From Actinomycetota bacterium (GTDB taxonomy: Bacteria; Actinomycetota; Acidimicrobiia; IMCC26256; PALSA-610), in NCBI GenBank assembly GCA_005779395.1, contig SXJP01000002.1:62001-126000 (forward strand): a stretch of 64,000 bases of DNA, given 5' to 3'. A model generated the notes under the pieces. The model worked only from the letters and a program-made list of their open reading frames with translations. It searched no databases and was not told the origin of the DNA. The translations under genes and the position numbers were made by a program. Positions 1 to 8,424 of this stretch are shown piece after piece (positions within the stretch are counted from its first letter, which is position 1; every line of letters starts with the position of its first letter).

Positions 1-1
1 G

Positions 2-1150
2 TTGGGCGCACGCGGAGCCGATTTGGGAGCGGTGTGTGAATTCGCCGACGACTTGCGCAGGTCTGTAGTCGGCGACGAAGTCACTTTTGTCCGCAACCGC
101 AACATCAACTATACGAATGTCTGTACCTTCAAGTGCAAGTTCTGCGCATTTAGCAAGGGCCCACTGTCGCTCAACTTGCGAGGAAATCCGTACCTACTCG
201 ATCTCGAAGAAGTGCAGAGACGTGTCATCGAAGCAGTCGAGTGCGGCGCCACTGAGGTCTGCCTGCAGGGCGGTATCCATCCTGATTTTGACGGCGATTT
301 CTATGTGCACGTCGCAGAAGCAGTCAAGGAAGTCGCGCCACAAATTCATATCCACGGGTTTACGGCGCTCGAAGTTACAGAAGGTGCGCGGCGGCTAGAC
401 ATGCCGCTAGCTGAGTACCTGATGAGGCTGCAAGCCGCTGGCCTCTCAACATTGCCAGGTACCGCTGCAGAAATTCTCGACGACGAAGTCAGAGCCATTA
501 TCTGTCCAGACAAAGTCAATTCTCAGGAGTGGCTCGAAGCGCATCGCATCGCGCACTCTGTCGGCCTGCGCAGCAATGTCACGATCATGTTCGGAACAGT
601 CGAACGACCCGAACACGTCGCTAGGCACTTGGTTCGCACACGCGAACTCCAGAAAGAGACCGGCGGGTTCACCGAGTTCGTTCCGCTCCCGTTCGTACAT
701 ATGGCGACACCGCTGTACTTGCAACACAAGTCGCGGCCCGGACCGACTTGGCGTGAAGTTTTGCTCATGCATGCAGTTGGCCGTATCGCGTATCACGGCT
801 GGATCGACAATGTGCAAGCAAGTTGGGTCAAGTGCGGCATCGAGGGAGCACGACAGATTCTTCAGGCTGGCGCCAACGACTTAGGGGGAACCCTTATGGA
901 TGAGAACATTTCGCGCGCTGCGGGTGCACATCATGGCCAAGAACTCGACGACAGCGGATTCGAGGCAATAGTGGCACCAATCGGGCGGACTATCGCCCAA
1001 CGAACCACTCTGTACGGCCGTGTGCAGACTGCAGGCCGACGCCTTCGACCCGTAGATGATGACGGTCTACTAGCAAGAGCTCATCAGGTGGCACCGAGTC
1101 CTGCAGCGAACGTCTCACTTACCCGTAAACCGGCGACGCTGCCGGCCTGA
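2..1150 (+). CDS. cofH: FO synthase, CofH part (radical SAM), 5'-truncated by window edge
   Basis: This is the radical-SAM half of 7,8-didemethyl-8-hydroxy-5-deazariboflavin (FO) synthase, which joins a tyrosine-derived unit to the flavin precursor in coenzyme F420 synthesis. The three cysteines that bind the SAM [4Fe-4S] cluster are visible as CTFKCKFC at residues 41-48, followed by the family blocks LQGGIHPDF and NVTIMFGT. The reading frame is open to the window edge, and the first residues look internal. In Actinobacteria this domain is often the C-terminal half of the fused protein FbiC, so the gene probably continues upstream. The family assignment is firm; whether it is a free CofH or fused FbiC cannot be seen. 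The kinase gene follows after 2 nt. Confidence 0.9.
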   Translation: MGARGADLGAVCEFADDLRRSVVGDEVTFVRNRNINYTNVCTFKCKFCAFSKGPLSLNLRGNPYLLDLEEVQRRVIEAVECGATEVCLQGGIHPDFDGDFYVHVAEAVKEVAPQIHIHGFTALEVTEGARRLDMPLAEYLMRLQAAGLSTLPGTAAEILDDEVRAIICPDKVNSQEWLEAHRIAHSVGLRSNVTIMFGTVERPEHVARHLVRTRELQKETGGFTEFVPLPFVHMATPLYLQHKSRPGPTWREVLLMHAVGRIAYHGWIDNVQASWVKCGIEGARQILQAGANDLGGTLMDENISRAAGAHHGQELDDSGFEAIVAPIGRTIAQRTTLYGRVQTAGRRLRPVDDDGLLARAHQVAPSPAANVSLTRKPATLPA

Positions 1151-1152
1151 TT

Positions 1153-2160
1153 TTGGAGCATCCAATTTTGCCTACGCCCGAGCTTGATGTACTAGGTATT
1201 GGTAACGCTCTAGTCGATGTTCTAACTCATGAAGACGATGACTTCATCGACAAGATGAAGCTGAACCGTGGCGCGATGACCCTCATCGACGACGAGTTCG
1301 CCGAATCGCTTTACGACGCGATGGGTTCGGGAATCGAAATCAGTGGCGGTTCAGCGGCCAACACCATGGTTGGAATTGCCAGCATGGGCGGGCGTGCTGG
1401 ATACATCGGCAAGGTCCGCAACGATCAACTTGGAACAGTCTTTCGACATGATCTTCGTGCAACTGGGGTCGATTTTGCGAGCGCTCCATCCGACAACGGT
1501 CCGCGCACCGGTAGGTGTCTGATTGTTGTAACACCTGATGCCCAACGCACAATGAATACCTACCTTGGTGCCTCGTCGCTCCTTGGAGCAGAAGACGTCG
1601 ATGAGACTCTTGTTGCTTCTGCTGCAGTTGTCTATCTCGAGGGTTATCTGTTCGACTTGCCACCCGCCCAAGCTGCCTACTGGAAGGCATCGAGGGTTGC
1701 TCATGACGCGAATAGGCAGGTCGCTCTGACACTTTCAGATGCATTTTGCGTTGAGCGACACTTCGATGCGTGGCGCGAACTCGTTCGCGACCAAGTCGAT
1801 GTTCTCTTTGCGAATGAATCTGAGATTTGTGCGCTGTATCGCTGCGATTTTGATGACGCTTTGCAAAAAGTGCGTCAAGAAGTCAAGGTAGCCGCACTGA
1901 CGCGCAGCGAACACGGGTCGGTACTCGTGGCCGGTGATGAAGTGCATGTCGTCGCGGCGCAGGGGGTGGACAGAGTCGTCGATACAACTGGCGCTGGCGA
2001 TTTGTATGCAGCAGGATTCTTGTACGGCTTTACCCACGGCTACGACTTAGCAACTTGCGGGCGCCTCGGGTCACTTGGCGCTGCAGAGATCATTTCGCAT
2101 ATTGGTGCGCGACCCGAAGTGCGGCTCAGCGATCTAGCAGCTCCGCTCCTGCGAAAGTGA
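1153..2160 (+). CDS. PfkB-family nucleoside/sugar kinase, adenosine kinase-like
   Basis: A complete 335-residue ribokinase-fold kinase. The N-terminal GIGNALVDV strand, the substrate loop SGGSAANTMVGIASMGG and the C-terminal catalytic/anion-hole motif DTTGAGDLYAAGFLYG (Asp base) are present. The full pattern resembles bacterial adenosine kinases, which make AMP from adenosine, and it sits with punA and upp, so a salvage role is likely, but PfkB kinases change substrate easily. The start is uncertain: the TTG used here lies 2 nt after the previous stop; a second TTG lies 15 nt downstream. Its stop codon overlaps the GTG of the phosphomannomutase stump (GTGA). Confidence 0.8.
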   Translation: MEHPILPTPELDVLGIGNALVDVLTHEDDDFIDKMKLNRGAMTLIDDEFAESLYDAMGSGIEISGGSAANTMVGIASMGGRAGYIGKVRNDQLGTVFRHDLRATGVDFASAPSDNGPRTGRCLIVVTPDAQRTMNTYLGASSLLGAEDVDETLVASAAVVYLEGYLFDLPPAQAAYWKASRVAHDANRQVALTLSDAFCVERHFDAWRELVRDQVDVLFANESEICALYRCDFDDALQKVRQEVKVAALTRSEHGSVLVAGDEVHVVAAQGVDRVVDTTGAGDLYAAGFLYGFTHGYDLATCGRLGSLGAAEIISHIGARPEVRLSDLAAPLLRK

Positions 2161-2548
2161 TCGGCCCTGACCTTCTAGCCATTGCCCAAGATTGGATAGA
2201 GGGCGACCCGTCGCCAACAGATCGTGCAGAGCTTCAGGCACTGATCGACGGTGGTGATGTTTCCGACCTAGCTAGCCGGTTCGCGAACGCGCTCGAATTC
2301 GGAAATGCCGGAATACGTGGCCCACTTGTAGCTGGACCCAGCGGTATGAACTTGGCCGTTATCAGGCGACTATCTGCAGCAGTCGGGACTTGGGTGCAAG
2401 GTCGCGGCGGCACTCGTGTGGTTGTCGGATACGACGCGCGGCATCGATCTGCTGAATTCGCGCTAGACGCCGCAGGAGTAGTGACCGGGCTAGGTCTTGA
2501 AGTGTTGCTCGCTGATCGCCCGTGGCCCACGCCTTGCACTGCATATCG
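2157..2548 (+). pseudogene. 5' stump of phosphomannomutase/phosphoglucomutase gene
   Basis: About 130 codons match the N-terminal part of large alpha-D-phosphohexomutases: the sequence FGNAGIRGPL (substrate entry loop), VVVGYDARH and LLADRPWPTP are family hallmarks. The usual protein is about 540-570 residues and the next block should contain the phosphoserine motif TASHNP, which is absent. After roughly position 2548 the frame runs on with no resemblance to the family, because the DNA there is the antisense of a PfkB gene. The remnant has no active-site serine and cannot be a working mutase. It starts at a GTG overlapping the preceding stop. The break may be a deletion or a wrong assembly join. 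Confidence 0.8.
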
Positions 2549-3331
2549 AGACCGTCTACCCGCGCCACAACGAATCCCGCTGCAAAGGCGTCACCTGCTC
2601 CTGTCGAATCCTCAAGGTTGTCGATCGGCGTGGGCGTTACCTCGAGTGATTCAGACATGGACGCGACAATCGTTGGGCGGATCCCTCGTTTCACTCCGAC
2701 GCTGCCGATGCCCACCGCGATACCAGCGTTTGGAAGTCCTAGATAATCGGCTTCAATCTCGTTCGCAAAAAGTACGGCACGCCCGATGTTCGCGCAGTCT
2801 CGGAGGAATGCCTCTCGACCAATGACCTCGAGTGCCAAGACACTCGAGGCGCCAATGCTCACGGGTATGCCCAATTGACCTGCGTGTGAAACACACGCAG
2901 CGTCGCTGTCTCAACGGGTCGGTTTGTAGTGAGTACGCCGGGACGTGCAACCACGATGCGCCGTCGAGTACCGCTGGGTCGACTTCCCGGAGTTCGGTTA
3001 CGCACCCTCGATCTGTAAAGAACATGCGTTCACCTCGATCAACTCGAACGATTACGACTCCCGTTTTTGCTCCACGCTCAACAACAACATCCATGCCTTC
3101 GTTCACGAACACATCGATGAGGCGATCTCCTAGTGCATCGCTTCCAACTGCCCCTACGAAGCGACACCGACCTCCGGTGCGCACAACAGCTGCTGCAAAA
3201 TTTGCAGCGCTACCGCCGCGGCGGCGTTGAATTTCAACTTCTTGATCTGTACCGCGTCGCGTTCTACCCGTCGGCGTAACCACAATGTCTTCGACTAAGT
3301 CACCGATGGTGACTATCAGTGGTGCAGCCAC
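2535..3331 (-). pseudogene. Damaged PfkB-family carbohydrate kinase gene (two frameshifts, 3' end lost)
   Basis: Read on the minus strand from a GTG at 3331, the protein begins with an IGDLVEDIVVTP strand, shows the GGSAANFAAAVVRTGG substrate loop and later the DSTGAGDAFAAGF catalytic motif, so it is a PfkB kinase distinct from the one at 1153-2160. Two frame changes lie 26 bp apart, near 2910 and 2884. Adding one base at each restores a continuous family-like sequence through both points (TATLRVFHT between them). The last 35-45 residues are missing: the gene runs into the phosphomannomutase stump near 2540. Its start faces punA across a 63-bp shared promoter region. It is either a pseudogene or carries sequencing errors. 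Confidence 0.8.
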
Positions 3332-3394
3332 CTGAGCGCTCCGTCTTCCTATAAGTAGCGTGCTTCTGACCCTAGCGACGACAACGGAGTTTGC

Positions 3395-4225
3395 ATGATC
3401 GAAGTATTCGCCGACCCATACGGTGCGGCTGACGAGGCAGCAGACCTCATCAGTCGAGCTACTGGAGTGGTTCGTCACGATATAGCTGTCGTGCTCGGTT
3501 CGGGTTGGAGTCGCGCACTTGAAACCTTGGGAGAGACAACTCACTGCTTGTCGATGGTTGACGTGCCCGGATTCTTAGACCCCGGCGTGAGCGGTCATGC
3601 GGGGGCGGTGAGATCTCACGTCATTGGTTCACATCGAGTTCTGGTGCTCGCTGGGCGCGTCCATCTCTACGAAGGTCACGAGGTCGGCGCAGTCGTCCAC
3701 GGCGTTCGGACGGCTGTGGCTTGCGGAGCGAAGGTCGTGATCCTGACCAACGCTGCTGGCGGAATCAACCCAGCATTTCGAGTCGGAGAAGCCGTTCTAA
3801 TCAACGATCATCTCAATTTCTCAGGCGCTGCGCCTACTGCTGGCTACCAACCACCCACAGTGGGTTCGAGATTTGTTGACTTGACGGATCTTTATGCCGA
3901 ACGTCTTCGGGACATTGCGGTGTCCGTAGCGCCTGCGCTGAAACAGGGTGTGTACGCGGCTCTACGCGGGCCTCACTATGAGACTCCAGCAGAGATCCGA
4001 ATGCTTGCGCACCAAGGAGCCGATCTAGTCGGTATGAGTACAGCGCTCGAGGCGATTGCCGTCAAACATCTCGGAGCAGAAGTTCTAGGAATATCTCTAG
4101 TTACAAACCCAGCCGCCGGAACAGTGCCAAGCACTGCCCTAGACCATTCTGAGGTGCTCGCGACTGCCCAGGCATCTGCCGACATGCTCGGTTCTCTACT
4201 TGCTCGTATCATCACTGCCATCTAA
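3395..4225 (+). CDS. punA: Purine nucleoside phosphorylase (trimeric type)
   Basis: This 276-residue protein splits guanosine and inosine type nucleosides with phosphate into base and ribose-1-phosphate. Family marks of the trimeric PNP class are visible: the phosphate loop VVLGSGW near residue 32, SGHAGAVRSHVIG, the LAGRVHLYEGHE block, TNAAGGIN, ALRGPHYETPAEIRM and the base-binding GMSTALEAIAVKHLG. The catalytic Asn is in VTNPAAG. An SD-like GGAG stands 8 nt before the ATG. The upp gene follows 32 nt later, so the two form a salvage operon. Confidence 0.95.
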   Translation: MIEVFADPYGAADEAADLISRATGVVRHDIAVVLGSGWSRALETLGETTHCLSMVDVPGFLDPGVSGHAGAVRSHVIGSHRVLVLAGRVHLYEGHEVGAVVHGVRTAVACGAKVVILTNAAGGINPAFRVGEAVLINDHLNFSGAAPTAGYQPPTVGSRFVDLTDLYAERLRDIAVSVAPALKQGVYAALRGPHYETPAEIRMLAHQGADLVGMSTALEAIAVKHLGAEVLGISLVTNPAAGTVPSTALDHSEVLATAQASADMLGSLLARIITAI

Positions 4226-4257
4226 GACTGAGAATCGTTCGCAGGCGGAGAAGACAG

Positions 4258-4883
<626 letters not shown>

Positions 4884-4920
4884 GGGGGCATTCACGATGC
4901 GCGTTATTGCGGTAACCGCT

Positions 4921-4926
4921 TAGGCT
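4921..4926 (+). promoter_or_regulatory. TAnnnT box 7 nt before LOG-family start
   Basis: TAGGCT ends 7 nt before the ATG at 4934; this is -10 spacing for transcription starting at the start codon (leaderless). No SD is present. Confidence 0.5.
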
Positions 4927-4933
4927 TTAGTAC

Positions 4934-5968
4934 ATGACGAAAAAGCCTCGGTACCACTCAGGCGACCTTCAAGTCGATGCCCGAATCGACGCATTCGTGG
5001 GGACTCTCGGCGACATCGCCGATAGCGACTTGATCTTCGAAATGATTGCTGCTGCCGTTGGGTTAGCACGTGACAATGCCGATCGAGGCGACATCAAGAT
5101 CGCCAATGCAGCAGTTCAGGAGTTGAGGCGTTCTTTCCAGCTTTTTGCCCCGTACAGAACCGTTCGCAAAGTTTCTATTTTTGGAAGTGCCCGCACGGCG
5201 AGCGATGACCCGCTTTATCGTCAAACCGTCGACTTGGCCAGATCTTTGAGCGACCGCGACTGGATGGTCATCACTGGCGCAGGGCCAGGCATCATGGAGG
5301 CTGGTGTAGAAGGCGCTGGAGCCGAAAATAGTTTCGGTGCTGGAATTGAACTTCCATTCGAGCCAAGCATGACTGAATTCTTGGACAACGATCCGAAGCT
5401 CATGGTCTTTCGGTACTTTTTTACCCGCAAAATCACATTCCTAAAGGAGTCCGACGGATTCGTGATTCTGCCCGGAGGGTTTGGCACCCTAGACGAGGTC
5501 TATGAGCTCCTCACGCTTAGTCATACCGGCAAGGCACCGCTTTGCCCGATCGTGTTGCTCGACGTTCCTGGCGGCACATACTGGCGTAGATGGAGGGAAT
5601 TCATCGACGACGAACTGCTTGCGGGCAGGTACATCTCGGAATTCGACAAGAACCTCTTCTTGATCACAGACGACGTCGACGAAGCCGTGAATGAAGTTGA
5701 TGGGTTCTACACGAACTTCTGCTCGCAGCGGCACGTCAATGGATCACTAGTGCTTCGCATCAAGAAGGCGCCGACCGAGGAACAGCTAACTGACTTGAAT
5801 GTGGAATTCGCTGACATTGTCGCTAGAGGAAACATCGAGATCGTCGGACCATCGAGGTACGAAATTGCAGATGACGATGCTCTAGATCTAACGCGCCTCA
5901 GATTTCGGTTCGATCGACATGGGTTCGCACGCTTGCGTGAACTGTTGAACCGCATTAATTCCTGGTGA
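4934..5968 (+). CDS. LOG-family protein (nucleoside monophosphate phosphoribohydrolase-like)
   Basis: A 344-residue Rossmann-fold protein of the 'lysine decarboxylase-like'/LOG family (TIGR00730 type). The nucleotide-binding GSARTASDDP, the ITGAGPGIMEA loop (114-124) and the signature PGGFGTLDE (180-188), with the catalytic Glu, are intact. Known members cut the N-glycosidic bond of nucleoside 5'-monophosphates, for example releasing cytokinin bases. The protein is larger than the 190-residue plant-type LOGs: about 75 residues precede the core and about 90 follow it. The exact substrate cannot be told. It is apparently transcribed alone from a leaderless-type promoter. Confidence 0.85.
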   Translation: MTKKPRYHSGDLQVDARIDAFVGTLGDIADSDLIFEMIAAAVGLARDNADRGDIKIANAAVQELRRSFQLFAPYRTVRKVSIFGSARTASDDPLYRQTVDLARSLSDRDWMVITGAGPGIMEAGVEGAGAENSFGAGIELPFEPSMTEFLDNDPKLMVFRYFFTRKITFLKESDGFVILPGGFGTLDEVYELLTLSHTGKAPLCPIVLLDVPGGTYWRRWREFIDDELLAGRYISEFDKNLFLITDDVDEAVNEVDGFYTNFCSQRHVNGSLVLRIKKAPTEEQLTDLNVEFADIVARGNIEIVGPSRYEIADDDALDLTRLRFRFDRHGFARLRELLNRINSW

Positions 5969-5988
5969 ATCGACTCGCAGTCGGCCTG

Positions 5989-6210
5989 CTAAGACGCCTC
6001 TAGGTCGGATGTATTAGCCGCATGAAGTGACCCGATCGCCTTAGCTATGGCGCGGCGAGCGGCAAGCAATCTACGTTCTGTGGCTTCGGCAGCTTTAGAC
6101 AGTCCGAGATCAGGCGAGGTGGCTGCGTTCGTCAATGCTTCGTATGCCCTGTCGCGTAGTTCTTCTTCAATGGCGCAAAGCCGCTCAACGAGGTCCGTGT
6201 AGTCATCCAT
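5989..6210 (-). CDS. Small helical protein coupled to glcF
   Basis: A 73-residue protein of unknown function at the end of the glycolate oxidase operon. Its ATG lies inside the last codons of glcF (8-nt overlap, ATGGATGA), and a good SD (GAGGTGAG) stands just before it inside glcF, so it is probably translationally coupled. The sequence is strongly amphipathic and helical, rich in Ala, Arg and Glu, with two heptad-like segments (residues 5-27 and 38-62). No membrane segment or Cys pair is seen. I do not recognise a family. The position suggests a partner or stability factor of GlcDEF, but this is inference only. Confidence 0.65.
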   Translation of the reverse strand: MDDYTDLVERLCAIEEELRDRAYEALTNAATSPDLGLSKAAEATERRLLAARRAIAKAIGSLHAANTSDLEAS

Positions 6211-7420
6211 TTCGTGGCTCACCTCGGTCCGGAGCAATGCAGTCTGCGTAAAGTTCTGCCGGGTGTACGACCTTGAATCCCGCCGCCTCCAACGCAAATG
6301 TGCAACCGGGGTTCGAAGAACAAACGGCGACATCCGTGCTCGCTCCCGCGTCTCGCAGCGCTTTCGCCTTGCGTTTCGTGATCTTCGTTGACAGGTCCGG
6401 TTGATTTGCGGCATAGCCACCGCCAGCGCCGCAACACATGCCGTCGTCATTTGTTTCGAGCAGGGCGAACGCGCCACCGAGCAACAGTCGAACGGAGTCG
6501 TGGGTACGTTGGACGTTTCGAAGATGACACGGGTCTTGAATGACGATCGATGTCCTGGCCTCTGTGGCCAGTGGCGAGGCAGTCTGGGCGACGAGCCATT
6601 CGGAAATATCGAAGACACGTGCAGCGAACCGTTCTGCGTCGGCATCTCCAAGCAAGTGGCCATAGTCCTTCAATGCCGCCCCACAGCCAGCCGAGTTCAC
6701 AATAATTGGGGCAGCGCCCGGCATTGCCGCGACCACACTTTTAGCAAGACTCCGCGCAATATCGCGCCGACCGGCGTGAGCTGCGAGAGCACCGCAACAT
6801 CCAGCGCGCGAATCGGGCCGTGCGATTCGTACGCCCGTCGATCGCAGAGCGGCCGCAGTAGCAACATGGGTTTTCTGCAGCCACGCGTCCATCACGCAGC
6901 CCGTGAAGAGCCAAACGTCTGGATTCCCTCCGACTGTCACGTTCAACGTGCGGCGCAGACGATGTCTCGTGAGACGCGGCACGGACGATCGAAAGCGTTT
7001 TGGCATGACTCTCATGCGCTGCGCTACAAGGAGCACCCAGCTCAGCAAATGCAAGACATGTTGATTCGGTAATAGGCGGCGGTATGCAATTGCCCCGAAG
7101 GCACGACTGAGAAGGGCGCGCAAGCCCGATCGGTGAGCGATCGTGGCGCGGCTGTCTTCCATGAGTCGCCCGAACCTCACTCCCGACGGGCACGCTGTCT
7201 CGCATCCGAGGCATTGGACGCACTCCGCCATCGCATCTATGAAAGGGCGCTTCAACGGAGCCATCCCCGTCTCTACGGCGTTCATGGCGGCGATTCGACC
7301 TCGAGGTGAAGCGATCTCTAGCCCAGTGACACGAAATGTTGGACAATGCGGCAAGCACAGTCCGCAACTAACGCACGCGTTTAGAAGCTCGGGATCTAGA
7401 CCAAGCGGACCTGATTTCAA
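6203..7420 (-). CDS. glcF: Glycolate oxidase iron-sulfur subunit GlcF
   Basis: The Fe-S subunit of membrane-associated glycolate dehydrogenase, which passes electrons from the FAD subunits to the respiratory chain. Two ferredoxin-like clusters are visible near the N-terminus (CVSCGLCLPHC and CVQCLGCETACPSG), followed by two CCG domains (FTGCVMDAW ... AGCCGALAAHAG and QDPCHLRNVQ ... GMCCGAGGGYA). I chose a TTG at 7420 rather than the far upstream start because it overlaps the glcE stop as TTGA and has GGAGG 8 nt before it; this gives 405 residues, normal for GlcF. Confidence 0.9.
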   Translation of the reverse strand: MKSGPLGLDPELLNACVSCGLCLPHCPTFRVTGLEIASPRGRIAAMNAVETGMAPLKRPFIDAMAECVQCLGCETACPSGVRFGRLMEDSRATIAHRSGLRALLSRAFGAIAYRRLLPNQHVLHLLSWVLLVAQRMRVMPKRFRSSVPRLTRHRLRRTLNVTVGGNPDVWLFTGCVMDAWLQKTHVATAAALRSTGVRIARPDSRAGCCGALAAHAGRRDIARSLAKSVVAAMPGAAPIIVNSAGCGAALKDYGHLLGDADAERFAARVFDISEWLVAQTASPLATEARTSIVIQDPCHLRNVQRTHDSVRLLLGGAFALLETNDDGMCCGAGGGYAANQPDLSTKITKRKAKALRDAGASTDVAVCSSNPGCTFALEAAGFKVVHPAELYADCIAPDRGEPRNG

Positions 7421-8424
7421 CCGAACCTCCCGCGTGCGAATTTCTCGTCGGGATCGAACGCCCGTTTCAGGCGGCTCATAATCGCCAGGTTGGGGATGGT
7501 GACTCCGAATGGATCTAGGTCCTCCGCTCCATCCTCTATTAGTAGCCAACCTCCGGCATCGACAGCGATCGCTCTCGCGAGCGCAATCGATGTCGATGAG
7601 TCTGCCGCCAAATGGATTGTTCCGACGCCCCACTCGATAAGCCAACGGAGATCTGAAGCCTTCGTCGCACGAAGTTGCATCTCAACAGACGCGAGTGTCG
7701 CAGGTGCTACAGACATGCGGCCTCGGTGCGGTCCTTCGGGCAATTGGACGTCGGCTGTTTCTGTGCAACTTGCCAACAGCCTGCACGATGTAGCAACGTC
7801 TACCGCTTCGCCGGAAAGCAGCACATACGTGCTTCTAGAATCTGAGAGAATCGCTGTAGGTCTGAACATCTTCTGGAGTGCACCCCCTGGTTCGCTCGAG
7901 GTCGTGAACCAACGCGACTCAGACGGCAAGGGACGACACCGAAACGTTGCCTGGACGATCAGGCCAAGAGTTCCAAGTGAGCCGACGAGTAGCCGAGGAA
8001 TATCGAAGCCGGTGACGTTCTTGACAGTCGGGCCTCCAACCTTCACGAGTTTCCCGTAGCCGGTGACGAATCGCACTTCTAACAAGTTGTCACGAAGCGG
8101 TCCGAAGCCCAAACGACGAACTCCAGACAATCCAGACGCTATGACCCCTCCGACGGTCGCTTGATCACTTCGGGGATCTAGCGGTACAAATTGTTTCTGC
8201 AAGCCAATTGCGTCAGAGAACTCCGACACCTTGGTCCCCGCCAAGACAGTGACGACTAGATCATCCGGGTCATGGCTCACAATGCCAGCAGGCGCGCTGA
8301 TTTCGATTGAACCATCTCGCGCTCTGCGACCAAGACCTGAGTGAGTCCGAGACCCGGTTGGATCGACAAGCTCTGAAGCATTTACGGACTCGACGGTCGG
8401 GTCGAACCGAGAGTTCATATCCAT
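7417..8424 (-). CDS. glcE: Glycolate oxidase FAD-binding subunit GlcE
   Basis: The second FAD-binding subunit of glycolate oxidase, 335 residues, with a PCMH-type FAD domain: the segments SHDPDDLVVTVLAG, ATVGGVIASGLSG and VGGPTVKNVTGFDIPRL match GlcE proteins. It lies between glcD (10-nt overlap) and glcF (4-nt overlap), the standard glcDEF order. The C-terminus ends in DPDEKFARGRFG, typical of this family (FDP.G..NPGR-like). It acts with GlcD and GlcF in oxidising glycolate to glyoxylate. Confidence 0.9.
   Translation of the reverse strand: MDMNSRFDPTVESVNASELVDPTGSRTHSGLGRRARDGSIEISAPAGIVSHDPDDLVVTVLAGTKVSEFSDAIGLQKQFVPLDPRSDQATVGGVIASGLSGVRRLGFGPLRDNLLEVRFVTGYGKLVKVGGPTVKNVTGFDIPRLLVGSLGTLGLIVQATFRCRPLPSESRWFTTSSEPGGALQKMFRPTAILSDSRSTYVLLSGEAVDVATSCRLLASCTETADVQLPEGPHRGRMSVAPATLASVEMQLRATKASDLRWLIEWGVGTIHLAADSSTSIALARAIAVDAGGWLLIEDGAEDLDPFGVTIPNLAIMSRLKRAFDPDEKFARGRFG

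Noticed and set aside
446..817. Long antisense frames such as this one inside cofH, and similar ones inside most genes
   Set aside because: They are shadows of real genes: no family motifs, poor start context and full overlap with conserved coding sequence.
2055..2825. A 256-residue + strand frame as one intact protein
   Set aside because: Only the part from 2157 to about 2548 resembles a protein family; the start lies inside the kinase gene and the end is antisense of the PfkB gene.
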